Shown here piece after piece: positions 9,771-22,300 of a stretch of DNA of 64,000 nt. The notes beneath the pieces were generated by a model. That model did not search any database. It was given only the letters and a program-made list of their open reading frames with translations, and was not told the DNA's origin. How positions within the stretch are numbered: the first letter of the stretch is position 1; every line of letters begins with the position of its first letter. Position numbers and translations under genes: made by a program. This DNA is from Chionoecetes opilio (lineage: Eukaryota > Arthropoda > Malacostraca > Decapoda > Majidae): the NCBI GenBank assembly GCA_016584305.1, contig JACEEZ010011644.1, positions 1 through 64,000 on the forward strand, in the 5' to 3' direction.

Positions 9771-10617
9771 TCTCTCTCTCTCTCTCCTCTCTCTTCAAGC
9801 AGGGACATCACACCAGAGATGAACAATAACATATTCCTGATGGACACCTCGTGCAACCCTTTTCCAAATGACCGTGTTTGGTGCTCCGTTGAAAGGTGAG
9901 TAACCACGGGTGCTGCAAAAAGGGGGGGGGGGGGGGGAGGAGGTCAAACTATGGTACTTTATACTATATTGGTGTATTGTTGTTTTCATGAATACTCTTA
10001 TTTCTATCATTATATTTATACAAAAACAGTGGTTGGGCCTGCTGTTTGTATAGAATGATTTCCCATTCAGTCCCCATTCAGATTTAGAACCATTAATTGT
10101 AACCCTTTGTTGCCTATTACTTAGCCAAGCTCTGATCCAACGAAGAACCTTCCCCATCTATTCCATGAGCCTTAACCTTATTTAAGAGTCGCTCGTGTGG
10201 TACTTTGTCAAATGCCTTACTAAAGTCCAGATATATTATATCATAATCCTTATCATTATCTGCCGTCTCATAAACTTTCCTATAAAAACTCAATAAATTG
10301 GTGAGACATGACCTACCCTTCTCACTCCCTCTCCTTCCCTCCTTTCTCTCTCCTATACCATTTTCTACACACCACTCCCTCCCTCACACTCCCACCATTA
10401 GCTTACTCATTAATATTGAGTTCATTTTTCTCCTCAGCTGGGCGAGACAAAACCCAGATCGACAAGTGTGGTTTCTGCTCACGTCAGGCCAGCTTGAGGG
10501 AGGTCACGCGTTGACCTCTCTCCTCCTGCAGCAGTACACCAACATTCACTTGGTGACAGCTGACGTCATGGATCTGTTCAAGGACACGCCTCTTCTCTCC
10601 TTGTTGAACTCCCGCAG
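8995..10617 (+). CDS. Lactosylceramide 4-alpha-galactosyltransferase-like gene, three internal exons
   Basis: Proposed exons are 8995-9097, 9803-9895 and 10438-10617. Acceptors are cttgcag, caagcag and ctcctcag; donors are GTACGA, GTGAGT and GTGGAC. All three exons stay open and their phases agree: each junction is split two bases/one base. The spliced product reads an APWWKEVLC stem-like stretch, then NIFLMDTSCNPFP, then VWCSVESWARQNPDRQVW across the second junction, then NIHLVTADVMDLFKDTPL. The order D-T-S-C, C-S/A-V-E-S, A-x-x-N/H-P and F-x-x-T-P-L is that of the A4GALT/alpha-1,4-GlcNAc-transferase family (glycosyltransferase 32 type), type II Golgi enzymes. The catalytic DxD exon and both ends are missing from the window or unrecognised. 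An antisense retrotransposon piece sits in the last intron. The first exon is the least certain. Confidence 0.75.
9101..9207. repeat. (CA)n microsatellite
   Basis: About 107 bp of CACA with occasional AA and CC breaks, starting directly after the donor of the first galactosyltransferase exon. Confidence 0.95.
9583..9798. repeat. (CT)n microsatellite
   Basis: A long CT tract that ends just before the acceptor caagcag at 9796-9802, so it doubles as the polypyrimidine tract of the second exon. Confidence 0.95.
9955..10312 (-). mobile_element. Non-LTR retrotransposon reverse-transcriptase fragment, antisense in an intron
   Basis: Reading the minus strand from about 10,312, I see NLLSFYRKVYE, then YDIIYLDFSKAFDKVPHERL and a short K-A-H-G-I run. 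After a frameshift come RWIRAWLSNRQQRV and a degraded GP..F.IN region. These are reverse-transcriptase blocks of jockey/CR1-like elements; the D of LDFSKAFD is the first catalytic aspartate. The YADD block is absent. It lies between exons 9803-9895 and 10438-10617, opposite to the gene. Confidence 0.85.
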
Positions 10618-10620
10618 GTG

Positions 10621-11240
10621 GACGGATTGTGAGTGGCGGTGGTGGTTTGTGTTGTTGTTGTTGGTAGTGGTGATTGTAGTAGAGGTACCGATAGTAGTAA
10701 TAGTAGCAGTAGAAGTAGCAGCAGTAGTGTTGTTATTAACAGCCAAAGGCCGTTTGGGTTCTGGTTTTGATGCGGCTGATTTGTGTCCTGATTAATAACG
10801 ATAACCAAGTCATTGTTTGTGCTGTAAATTAAATCACACATACAGCAATGGAAGATGCTGAAATATATGTAGAATTTTGTCTAAAAATGCCTCGTTACAG
10901 AGATATAACGTTATTCTTGATCAAATAGATGATACGAAGATGGCAACACCACCTTTTCGGGATCCCTTATAAACCCTCTCAAGGTCAGCTGCAGGTTGCC
11001 AGATGTATTTCTATGCCGTGATGTTTTTCTTACATTGTACTGTCAGAAGTAGTAGACGTAGTGGTGGTGGTGGTGTAGTAGTAGTGTGTAGTTGCTAGTA
11101 ATAGTAGTAGTAGTAGTAGTAGTAGTAGTGTGTTGTATCGGTAATAGTAGAAGTACCAGTAATATAAGTACTAGTAGTAGTAGCAGTAGTAATAGTAGTA
11201 GTAGTAGAGTGTATAAAGTAGTAGCAGTAGTAATAGAAGT
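10621..11240. repeat. Trinucleotide (GTT/AGT)n-rich intronic DNA
   Basis: Runs of GTTGTTGTT and AGTAGTAGT at about 10,640-10,740 and 11,045-11,235, with unassigned DNA between. They make false poly-leucine and poly-serine ORFs. Confidence 0.85.
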
Positions 11241-11340
11241 AGATGCACTTTGCCGATGGTTCAGCACGTCAGTGCTTTTCATATTAATAGCGGTCTGTCT
11301 GTCTGTCATCTTCAAGTTTGACCACAAGTAGGCCATATTC

Positions 11341-11385
11341 GGGAATAACACTAACACCGTTCAACGCGGAATGCTAGCGAATCAA

Positions 11386-11447
<62 letters not shown>

Positions 11448-12013
11448 AAAAATCTGATTGTGCGTCTGGCAACAAGATGCGAACTCCCGGGAGCATATGC
11501 CCGTTTTCTGGAACAGTATGTCGCGTTTACTCTTGAACACGTCAGGTCAGGTTACGTTAGGTTACGGTCAGGTTAGGGTAGGTTTCCTGGACGTTTCGAG
11601 GGCATCTTTGTGTGGGAATCACAATCAGGATATTTTCGAAAAAATCCTATGGTTAGTTTCGGAGCTACAGCCAAGCATCTTCACTCGGAAACCACATACT
11701 CCTATAGAGTTTGGGAATATGCCTCCCGGGAATATGCCTTTCATACATCCTTGCTTATATATTCATACTACCAGGGCATGTCCTTCCACGCTCGAGACCC
11801 TCGCCGCCCTTCCAAGCCAAACGCCCTTCCTCCAGATGCCCTCGAGTTCACGCTTACTCATAATGCGGCATTGCTGTATATGTGTGGCTTTAATAATACC
11901 ATCTGCGTTTAGTCTGTTTGTCTACTCAACGAGATTGACCCCAAAGAAGGTTGACGGAGGGAATATGATCAACACCATTCAACGCGAAATGCTCGAGAAC
12001 CTGGGTGAAATAG
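11341..12013. repeat. Dispersed repeat with ~45-bp direct repeats at its ends
   Basis: Positions 11,341-11,385 and about 11,963-12,005 share gggaata, caacacc and ttcaacgcg(g/a)aatgct. Between them are an (AC)n tract (11,390-11,444), a GGTTAGG/GGTCAGG-rich patch and an open frame of about 200 codons that shows no family resemblance. I treat that frame as repeat-derived. Confidence 0.5.
11390..11444. repeat. (AC)n microsatellite
   Basis: Pure ACAC for about 55 bp. Confidence 0.95.
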
Positions 12014-12275
12014 TTCGGAAAAAAGAAAGAAATTCTTTTCAGAGTATACATACATGTATGTAATCGTCTAAGGGTTTCCCGCCATCAGAGTGTGATTGTG
12101 GTTACTTTGAGGTGGTATTAGGATGTCTATTTTGTATATTGTAAGGTAAAGATGGGGACATACGCTAAGCTGCGCGTGACCTCGGTGCTCATCTCCGTTG
12201 CATTAGCCAATGAGCTTGTGGTGGGTCACAATCCTTGGTCACAACCCACAACCCCGGGACACAGGGCAAGTGTGA
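12014..12275. other. Unassigned intergenic DNA
   Basis: No gene or repeat recognised before the MITE target site. Confidence 0.4.
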
Positions 12276-12283
12276 CATCCGGG

Positions 12284-12578
12284 CAAGGGCGTAGCCAGAG
12301 GGGGGGCCAATGGGGCCATGCCCCCCCCCCCCCATATTCAACACATCTACTTTAGGAGTGTATGGTATAATTTCATCAATTTTACTATATTGAATATCAT
12401 GCAAAGAACCAATAAATGACTCCCATAGGGCTCAATATGCCCCCAATTAAGTCAGATCTTCAAAAAAAATTCGCTGGGGGCTTACAGCGCCTCCCAGACC
12501 CCCAGCTGATAAGGCACCCACCCTCAACCATCATTGGGAGGTGGCCCCCCCCAATTATATTTCCTGGCTACGCCCTTG
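12284..12578. mobile_element. 295-bp hAT-type MITE with exact 8-bp target duplication
   Basis: The ends are CAAGGGCGTAGCCAG and its exact complement CTGGCTACGCCCTTG. Both flanks carry catccggg (12,276-12,283 and 12,579-12,586). An 8-bp duplication with C-A...T-G ends fits the hAT superfamily. The inside is rich in C and G runs and has no ORF, so the element is non-autonomous. Confidence 0.9.
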
Positions 12579-12587
12579 CATCCGGGT

Positions 12588-12768
12588 TACCACAGTTCCC
12601 TAGAATAAACCTTCCCTACATATAGGTTTCCCCGGGTACCTATTTATCAACCAACCCCGAAGGAAAGATGAACAGGTGGTGGCAGCACGCCAGATGCCCT
12701 GGCGGTATTCGAACCCGGGCCTGCGGTTCTTTTGGGCACGCTAGCCCTACCCACGGGGGCGCTTTTGT
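12588..12768 (-). mobile_element. tRNA-derived SINE
   Basis: On the minus strand, from about 12,765, there is an A-box-like GTAGGGCTAGCGTG and a B-box GGTTCGAATAC about 35 bp later. A body with GTTGGTTGATAAATAGGTAC follows. This is a polymerase III promoter plus SINE core layout. The A-box/B-box spacing is tRNA-like, but the rest does not continue as a tRNA. Confidence 0.65.
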
Positions 12769-15703
12769 ATTTTGTAGCTATAAAAAAAATATATTTCTAA
12801 GGGAAACCTGGATACAAAAAAATTGTTAACAACTTGGGTGTGAGGAGAAAAAAAATGAACGAATCAATTTAGATAAGAGACGTTGAGTTAGGACATCAAT
12901 ATAAACTGATTGCGTTTTTGTAGCCTCTGCACGTACTCCGACTGTCTCGCGTTTTTTGCCATACTTTTTTCAGATAATTCCCCTTCCCGCTTTTTACTCT
13001 ACCAACAGGGGCAAGCAGCGTCAGCCCGAGGGTGGGATAACACCTGACCCCCGGGGGCCCCCAAAAACCCCCTTTTCCCCCTTGTCCCCTTTACCTACCC
13101 CCAAATAAAGACTTGCCCCCCCCAAGGAACTTTTAAATTGCTCACTAATTAGCATACTTTCGAAATTAAAGATGGCGCGGAGAGGGTTGCACATCCACTC
13201 CGGGGAGGGGGTTGTCTTGTCAAATGGGCGCACACTGGGGAAACAAAGAAAAAGGACAAAAGAATGTCAGGGGGATATGCCAAGGAAAAGTAGTCATCTG
13301 CTGTGCGCCGCGTTTATTCAAGGGCTATTTAAAAGCTATGAATCTCTTTAATCTGTCTTTTGGGATTTTGCATATAATAAAAACCCCAAAAAAAATAGGG
13401 GGCAACCAGGGGCCCGGGAAACATAGACCCAAAATTTTATCCACCCCATTTATCCCCACTTGCGCTAGGCAGTTCATTTTGTCATCATCCCAGTAGGGGG
13501 GGTGAAATTATAAAAAATAGTGGCGTCCCTGCTTTTAGTAATATTTTAGAAGTAGTAAAAAGTAGTTAAAAAGTAGTTTTAGTCTTAAAGATAAATGAAA
13601 TTCACACTAATAGCAAAAATGAACTACACGGGAAACAAATGAGGCAGCGGTGGTGGATGGGTGACGAGGGGGTGTTGCCCTTTGCGCGGGCCCATAGAGC
13701 TGAGATGACATCTGGGGGTGCTGGTGTTGTGGTGGTGGGCGGGTGTACAGCGCACCGATGTCACAGTCAAACGGGCCTCCCCCGGTCCCAACTCAGGGTT
13801 TCGACATGCTTTAAAATCGGCAGCCCCTTCTACGTTTTCGCGCCCGCTCCCCATTTCTAAAAACGGGGAAACTGCAAAAACATTTTCGAGGTGTATTTTC
13901 TTACGTTTATATTTGTTTATTCTCGGCTGGAGGAAGAACATTATGAAATAGACAGGGGTAGGTGTTCCCCCTCATCCCAAACCCCCTTTTCCGGAAAAAA
14001 AATAGGAATTAGGAATTTACAAGTTTTTAAGGTTTTTAATCTTAGAGACTTTTTTCCTTCTTTTCATGTTTTTTTTTTCTTTTTACAGTGCGAGTTGTTG
14101 ACTTTGTTAGTACACTGATTTCTTTATGACAAATCTTCTTTGCCGGGGCTCTACCATAAAAGGGCTGTATCTCTCACCCTGAAACTCTTCCAATCGTATT
14201 TTTAAACACCCCCTTCCATCTAGTCTTTTTTTTAAATCAGATCTTGTTTTATGCAATCGTTCCCACCTCTTTTTTTGGGTTTTTTCCTTTTTTCCTGCGC
14301 CCTTGTACTCCCTATTCTCGTTTTTTTATATGACATGCTCTTCTTCCTGCTCATGACATTCCCGGACCACTCCCCCTTGGTCTTGTCCCTTGTGGTCTTG
14401 TTGTCAGGGGGGTGGCGTGATCATCTCCCTTTTGTAAATGCACCTATTTCCTCGGGGGTGTCTGCATGTCAGGGACGCCCCTGGTTGTGTCGTCACCGAG
14501 CAAGTTCTTATAAAGCAGGGTAGTTCTCAGGCTTTGGAGGCCTGTTGGCAGGTGAAGGCAGCGTGGTTTTAAAAAGTTCTGGCCTTGGGGTGCCCCTTTT
14601 TCAGGGGAGATGAAGGGGGATGCTATAGATGTAAATGCAAAGGGAATTTTTTTATTTTTTTTATTTTTTTACCCTTTCATCTGGCTTTAAACCATCAACC
14701 CCTTTTTTATGTCCCTTTACCAGTCAGTCCCTAAAAAAAATTTCCACCATGCACCGGGGGACTGGGGCCTTTGGGGCCCAAAGCCACCGCGAGTGGGGTA
14801 AAGGAGTTGGGAGAAGCTGCTCGAGCTGATCCAAAAGGCTCCGGCCCTGCTCAGGGAACTCACACTCTTCCCGAACAGCACCTTCTTTCCCTTCGCTAAA
14901 ATTTTTTCCGTATTACTTCAACTGAGGAGGCAAGACTTAAATGTGGTAGGTTTTTTTACAGGGTTTTTTTGAAGCAGAAAAATTTAAATTTGATTTGCTG
15001 ATTTTGTACCCTACAAGTTTTTTTTCTTCTTTTTTGTGTATATATATGTTTGTGTTGTGTTTGTGTGTGTTGGTGTGTGTGGTGGTGTGTGTGGTCCCAT
15101 CATCATTGCCACACGATTATATTTTAACTCGTATGATCGTTGTCGAGCCCAAAACCCATGTTTTTAATTCGCCGGGAACGTTGGGAATCCGTTGCGCTGC
15201 ATTTTTGGAAAAAAATGAGCAGAAAACGGTTAAGGTAAACAGCAACGTGTTTACGAGGTGGGGGCCCAAGAGGTTTTGCCCCATCACCTATCAAACCCTA
15301 CAACACTTCCCAAACGCTTCTAAATACCTCCACCTACCATAGCAAAGGGGAAGGGGCCTTTTTCTTGTCATTCGACCTTGCATGAAGTTCACCCTCTTAT
15401 ATTACGCCGAACGATACCCCACTGAGAGAGATTGATTGTTTGATTGATGATGTTTTTTGGGTTTTAAATATAAGTACAAAAACATATAAAAATTAAAATT
15501 TTTACGGGCCGGGTTTTATTGAGCGTGAGCTCCTATATAACCCCAATGCAAATTAGGAAGACAACTAATTAATGGTAAAAGACGGGCCCGCCTAATTTAG
15601 AAGAAAAAAAAGAGGAACTTTATGAGCATACGAGAGAGAGGGAGAGAGAGAGAGAGGAAAAGGGGAGAGAGAGAGAAGAGAGAGAGAGGAGGAGAGAGAG
15701 AGG

Positions 15704-15744
<41 letters not shown>

Positions 15745-15752
15745 AGGAGAGA

Positions 15753-15826
<74 letters not shown>

Positions 15827-16481
15827 AAAAGGGGGAGAAAAGAATGAGTTTTTAGTGTTGTTTAACTTTACTTATGCCTCAAGGCCCGCTCCCGCGCCTT
15901 CCTTGTTTCAACGTCTTCTAAAGTACAAAATATATCTTATTTTTTCTTCAAAAGTAATTTTAAAACTTTTTTTTATTTTTTTTTTTACTTTTATGTTTTA
16001 AGTAAAAAGTTTTAAAAATTTTTTTGTGTATTTTTCCTTTCTTTTCTAAATTTTTTTCTTAGTTTATTTCCATTTTTTATTTGTTACTTTTTTGTTCTTT
16101 TTTTTTTTTTGTCATTCCCCAAGCGAGGACTGACTTTTCCTTTTTTTCGTTCCACCCTTTTTCCTTTTTTTGCACCGTTCGTAGACACAAAAACACCGGG
16201 ACTGTTGCTTTTCAGAGCAGAGCAAATCAAAAAAATGGAAGGGGTTTCAGGACCCGTTGGGGCATTTTTACGAGTCTTGGATTCAGGGGGGAAACTTTAG
16301 TGTGGAGGAAAGCAAAGTAGCCCCATCTTAAAAAGGGGAAATAAAAATTAATGTAAATTTAAACTATGTAACTTGACAAATCAACAAATCGTAATCCCTT
16401 TTCCTTTCCCCGTATCTCACCAAGTCGCAATTGTTATTGCCTTGTTACCTGGAACGGGTAATTCCAACAAAACACTTGCAG
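12769..16481. other. Unassigned DNA of apparently poor sequence quality, with a (GA)n tract
   Basis: Homopolymers of A, T, C and G are unusually frequent. A (GA)n microsatellite lies at 15,633-15,835. No coding region can be supported; open frames here are short and mostly low-complexity. Confidence 0.5.
15633..15835. repeat. (GA)n microsatellite
   Basis: GA/GGA tract of about 200 bp. Confidence 0.95.
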
Positions 16482-16555
16482 ACCGGCAGTATGTCGCAGC
16501 CCAGCGTGTTCGGCCCCTAAAAGACGGGGGCCACGCCATCCTGAAGTTGCACCAG
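16482..16555 (+). other. Weak exon-like block, unrecognised
   Basis: A 74-bp stretch between cttgcag (before 16,482) and CACCAG/gtacat (after 16,555) is open in one frame (RQYVAAQRVRPLKDGG and on). I know no family for it. The surrounding sequence is unreliable. Confidence 0.15.
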
Positions 16556-18169
16556 GTACATCCGGTTCCCACACCAGCAGGGGAGGCTGGTGTATCAAAC
16601 CCTTTCTCCACCATTGCGGGCATGGGGGCTTTGGTCTTAGAGGGCCTTCACCCCGGTTAAGGTCCGGGTGGAGAAGAAACGAACTGTACAGTGGCCGCAA
16701 GGGTTTTATGCCTATACAACGTGATGGCCGGGTGATTCCTCCCTTTGGTCCCCAACTTGGTGGTTGAATGGCCTGGTAGGCCATGACTCGAGAGTATTCA
16801 GAGAGTGCAACTCTGCCGGACTCTTAGGGTGGCCAATACCGGGGTTCCTGTTGGGGATATGCTTGCAAACCGCCCCATTCCTCAATCCTTTCCCTAACCC
16901 AAGGGCACCAAATGAGGAAAATTTCAACCTTCTAAAGTCGGGACCGAAACTGTGTGGAGGGGGTTTTTGGCATCCTGAGAGGTTTCGTTTTGGCCACACC
17001 CATCGGACACATGGCCTAAAGGATACATTATTGGGCCACATTTGTCCCCACAAATAGCTGAAAAAAAACAAACCTCCCTCGGGAAGAGGGCCCGATCCAA
17101 GATGGAGGATGATGAAAAAACCCCCAGAGCCCGACGCCCAAAAATACTGGCAGCAGCGCACAGTCGGGGGCAGGCGGTCAGGTTGCTCGGCGATTTTTCT
17201 GGGACCCGTGCCTTGAAACTACCTAAGGGGCTGTAAGGGTAAAATCGCCAATGGCACTGTCCATGCCCCACATTCTGCATTTGTGTGTAAAAAACAATTT
17301 TGAATTTTTTTTTGGGGTTGGCTGGGTGGGAATTCTTTACAAGCGTTTCCACATAATCACAACTGTGTCACATCGCCACCACGGGGAAAGCTCACCTATC
17401 ACCTCGCGTGTTCTTCTATCGGGAGAAGGAACTATTTGCAATGTCATATGTGTTTTATAAAAAAAGGCCAAATAGGGGTCCCATTATTCCACCTAGAGCA
17501 GGGCTAAAAACCCCAAAACTCCCAACGGGAGTGAAAAGACATTAAACGAATGTGCTCTCCCTTTCTTTAAACTTGCTCGACAAAAATCCACCAGGACAGG
17601 CATTCACTCACCGCCGAAGATCCCCCGTGCCCTGAAATAGGGTGAGTGAGGGAAGAGAGTGAGGGAATTTTTTTTCACAAAGGGTCTTTCGTACTTGGCC
17701 AAGTACAGTTTTTGGCAGAGTCGGGGCATGGAATTCCCCACCCCCCCCAAGGGCCGCCCTGGTTTCGTAAATTATTTTTTGTCCCTCTCACACCATATGT
17801 AGTACAAATTCTTGCGATCTGAAAAAATAAATTACTTCATTTTTTCTTCCAAAAAAATCCCTTTTTTTTCTCATAGTACTTTAATTTTTTCCCCCATACA
17901 ACTACTTAAAGATTTATTTTTTTTTTAATAAATTTCACTGCTATTACAGTGTCATTGCAAAAGTATAGCTTTGAGCTTCCATTTTGATTTCGATCATCAT
18001 ATCTTGTAAGGCGCATCACTTTTTCGAAAACATCACTATTTTTTTTTCCCATAATCTTCTCGTCAATGTCCTTTGTTTTTTTTAATAAGGTTTTGACCAA
18101 AAAAGTTTTTCCTTTGGGCATACAAAACTTTTTGATTTTTTTCTTCCCCCCCCTTTGAAGATGCAGGAA
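16556..18169. other. Unassigned DNA
   Basis: No supported feature. Patches of moderate GC (16,600-17,240) could hold damaged exons, but nothing is recognisable. Confidence 0.4.
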
Positions 18170-19310
18170 TTTTATATTATAAGTGGTATCAATACAAAAA
18201 TATAAATTTCCTTTAAATCATCATAAAAAATTTAATTTTTCCTTTTCATCATACTAAATAATAAAAAAATTTCCTTAAATTCATAAAACAAATAAAAAAT
18301 TTTTTCTCACACATATCAATCTTTGGGGGCATACCCGGGGGCCTCGGTCGCTCGCCAACCCTACGGGACCACTCCGGGGATCACCAAGCACGAGTCCATG
18401 CAGGCTCCCTTCCCATCCAAGCTCCCCAAAAAGAAGCAAAATTGCCCCGACCACGACCCTTGTGGGCGCCCCTTGTCTCTCCACGCCGGTTTTCCCTCTT
18501 ACAGATAAAACCCCGAGGGGAAGGTGGGTTTAGGGTAGCAACCACATAAATATACCACAAGTTGGGTGAGGACAGGGTAAAGGGCCCTCGTTTCTTCCCC
18601 GGGTGAAATCGCTGATTTGACACGTTATCAAAACTTTCCAAAGCTCAAGTAAACGCGCACGCTGAAAAAGTACTTTTTTCCTTAATGCCCCCAAAACCCT
18701 GGCCCTTTTGGTTTTGCGGGGAGACAAAATCCCAAAGGTTTGTTCCCCTCATGCACGCCTCGAGAGCCATCACCAGGACCCCCAACGACGCAAAAAGATT
18801 CGCATCACGGCAAAAAAAAGATCAGTGATTTTGGGTGTTGCCGAGGGTGCTCCAATCCCTTTCCCCCCTACCCAGTCCATAAAGGTTAAAAGTGATGGGG
18901 CAAAAAACGCACCCTTGCCCTCAACCCCTGTATTCACATTAAAAAGCTGGATACACTTAAATTTACAACATCATAGATAAAAAATATAGTTTTTCCCTTT
19001 AAAAATAAAACCTCCATAAATTTGAAAGTTTCTTTGCTGCATAAATAATAAAATTTTCCTTTAAAATCAACCTCATAAATATTGATTTTTTTTTCATGCT
19101 AAAAAATATAGTTTTTCCCTTAAATCAACCCCAAAATTTTGCTTTTTCTTTCATCTAAATAAATAATTTCCTTAAATCAACCTCCATAAATATTGCTTTT
19201 CTTTCTGCATAAATAATATAATTTTCCTTTAAAATAAACCTCCATAAATATTGCTTTTTTCCTTTCAGCATAATAATATAGTTTTTCCTGGTCTATGGCA
19301 AAATAGATTT
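18170..19310. repeat. AT-rich ~60-bp minisatellite in two blocks
   Basis: The unit includes ttttcctttaaa, then aacctccataaatattg and tttctttc. About two degenerate copies lie at 18,170-18,300 and about five at 18,985-19,305. The interval between is GC-richer and unassigned. Confidence 0.7.
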
Positions 19311-22300
19311 TCCTTTAACTCTTTTTTTGTTTTTTTTTTTAACACTTTTTCCTTTCAATAATATGGTTTTTCCTTTGGACTTCACAGGGGGAGGGTTAAG
19401 GTAGTAAAAAAGAGGTAAAGGACAGGGGGGGATAAAAGGGGAAAGGGTGGAAGGGTGCAGGGGGGAGACAGAGGAAAAGGTGGGGAAGAGGAGGGGCGGG
19501 GGGAAAATTTGGCAATTGCAGGCGCTGCTTGGTTACTAACATCAATTCATCACTACCCTGGGGGTCACCCCGCGTGATCCCCAGCATGCTCCTTCCCCTA
19601 CCCAAAAACCCCCTCGACAGAAAAAAATCAACCCCTTCCGGGGGGTCACTGTTTTAGGTTTTTTGTCGAGGTTGCTTTTGGGTTTTGGAAAGAACCTGCA
19701 CGGGGCTCGTGCGAGTGGTTAGTAAGGTGGCGGGCGACCGCCCAGTTTTTAGCCCCCCCAAAGATTTATTTTATTTATATTAATATCGCGGGTGCCCCCG
19801 TTGAAGCTGGTTGGTGCGGTGATCGCCCCAAAAGGGCCCCTTCCTTCTTACAAGTTAAATTAAAATTTCTGGGAAGTTGCCCCAAAAAACCTCAAAACTA
19901 AATCTTTTTAAGGTTTTTGAAGAAGGGAGACACTGCCAGAGAGGCATCCTTGTACATAAGCTGCCTGCCATTCCACGAAGTGCCTGCCTCCTACCGCAGT
20001 TCCAGCCTGGCCTCCTCCCCCCTCATCTGTTGGGCCGTTATCCCCCCTCCGGGAGATTCACCTAGTATTCCGCGTCCTTCCCACCCTCTTAGAGTCTTGG
20101 TGTGGCGGGGGCCGTGATGTGGGGTTTGGGAGGGGGGACAGAACGTGAAGAAATTTAAAAATTTAAAGGGTTGAGGGTCGCAGGGGACAGAAAAGAAGAG
20201 GAGAAGGGTAGAGGACGGGGGAAAGGGGAAGGGAAAAAGGGGAAATTTTAGAGGGGGGGGGCTTCCAGGGATTTCAAAAATCTGTGTGATAAAGGAAGTT
20301 TAAAAAAAAAAAAAAAAAAATTTTGAAGACGGATTGCCTTCCCCGGGCACACCATTAGTGATTAATTACCGAATAATATTTAATTTTCTATCCTGAAAAA
20401 AGGGATAATTGGCATTTAGAGAAAACGAAAACGAGAAATCATTTGAGCAAAGATCAGAAGTGGTTTTTGCAGTATATAATTTTTATTTTTACCTTTTATC
20501 TAATTGAAAATTATACGGTACTTTGATCTAATGTGGTGGTTCAACATTCATGCATTGTTCATTCTACAAAACAAAATTGTTGACTCCAGTTCTTTTTTTC
20601 CGCCCGCCAAAGTATTTTACTGTTTCTGCCTCCACCTGCAGAAAACCTTCCTTATACCCCGAACATAAACGGCATGTTTGGTTTTTTAAAAACTACCAAA
20701 AAACCAATAATTAAATTTTTTACCCTAAGTAAAAATCCCCGAGTTTTATAAGCTTTCAAAATTACTCAATTTATGATCTTTTGATTACCACCCCCTTTTT
20801 TGAACACCTCCTGCATGATCCAGTTTTGATACCAATACCAAAACCCCACGGTTTATTTACTGCAACTTTTTACTTAGCCTTTTGCATAAAAAATCATAAA
20901 AGAAAATAGTTAAATCTCACCATGAAAAGGGAAGGGGATGTTAAGGTAGCCATCCGGGCTTTCCCCAGGATTATCAGCCCAAAATTCCCTGGTTTGGAAG
21001 GGATTAGTCCCAAAGGATCCCGACCATTTTTCCCCCATACTCAGAAATTTGGGGGTGAGGTGGTGGGGGCCCCCCCCCCGGGCCCATCCCTTTTCGCGGT
21101 AGAGGGGTGTCCTCACTTTTCGTCCTGAAAATGTTACAATCAAGTTGTGCCACTATCAAATTGATGGTTTATGTTTATTAGGGCTCTGTACACTCACATG
21201 ATGCAGGGTTTCCACTCTTTTATATGAAATTCAGGCATAATGATGATTAAACCACACACCATTATATTAAAATATTAATTATTATAAGCAACAATTTTAA
21301 TATTTGGCTTGCAGATGCGGGCAGAATGGCGTGTACGAATTAAAAGCATACTAAATATATAAGGAGGCTGTCCCTTTTTAGCAGGTATTTAAATCTCAAA
21401 CTATACTTTTTTCTGGGGGAAGGGTAAAATTATAATTGTTAATATCTTTTCCTACTCTTCGTACTTCAAAATTTTGCCCTAATCTTGTTTTGATAAACAA
21501 GTCAAAAAAAAACTTTCCCCGGATATGTTCCCAGCTCCCCCTTCATTGCTTTACAGTCCTGGGTCCGTTCCAAGATTTCTGGATTGAAGCAAGCACTGAC
21601 CACAGCCCAGGGGCCTTTTTCCTTTTGTTCTGGGGGCGAGGGGTGGGAGGCCTTTTATGTTTAGAAGGCCTCCCTCTCCTTAATCAGGTCGCAAATTCTT
21701 TTTTTTGGCGCCCAAGGGAAGTTCCTCAAATAAAGTTTTCTATTTAAATTTGAACATCTATGATGGGTAAAATTCAGTAGATAAATAAAGCTATCATTCT
21801 GTTTGTACCAAAATAAAGGGTGCTTCCCTTATAAAAATAGATACAAAAGTATGATTTCTTGGGAGAATGACAGTGGGGCTTTCCCGAGACAAAAAAAGAC
21901 TTTTGCCATCCTAAATTTTATTTTCTACAAAACTGGTGTACTGCGGGAATGACTTCCCCCTCGGTTTAGTGGGCCCCAGTAGCAAGAAACACCCCCCGAG
22001 TGACTTTTATTACTTGTTTTATAAATTTTTTATGGGGAGCTGGGGCCCAAATACGGAACAAATGTATTTTAAAAAACCCCAAAAACTAAATAATTTTACA
22101 ATTTTTATTTAAATACTAAAAACTAATAGGTACATCAATTGTATTTAATATATTTTTTAAAAACATTTAATGGGGCACAAATTTTACATGTACTATTCAG
22201 GGAAATTCATGATTAAAAATAAAAAAGCTTGATAAATATAAAGGGGTACTTTTCCATGTATAATTTCCTTTTAAGAAAAAAAAAAAAAAAACTCACCTTT

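Noticed and set aside
11458..12063. 201-codon plus-strand ORF
   Set aside because: It spans a GGTTAGG-rich patch and a repeat-bounded segment, and shows no recognisable motif.
12680..12765. Functional tRNA gene
   Set aside because: A- and B-boxes are present, but the sequence continues as a SINE body and the acceptor stem does not pair.
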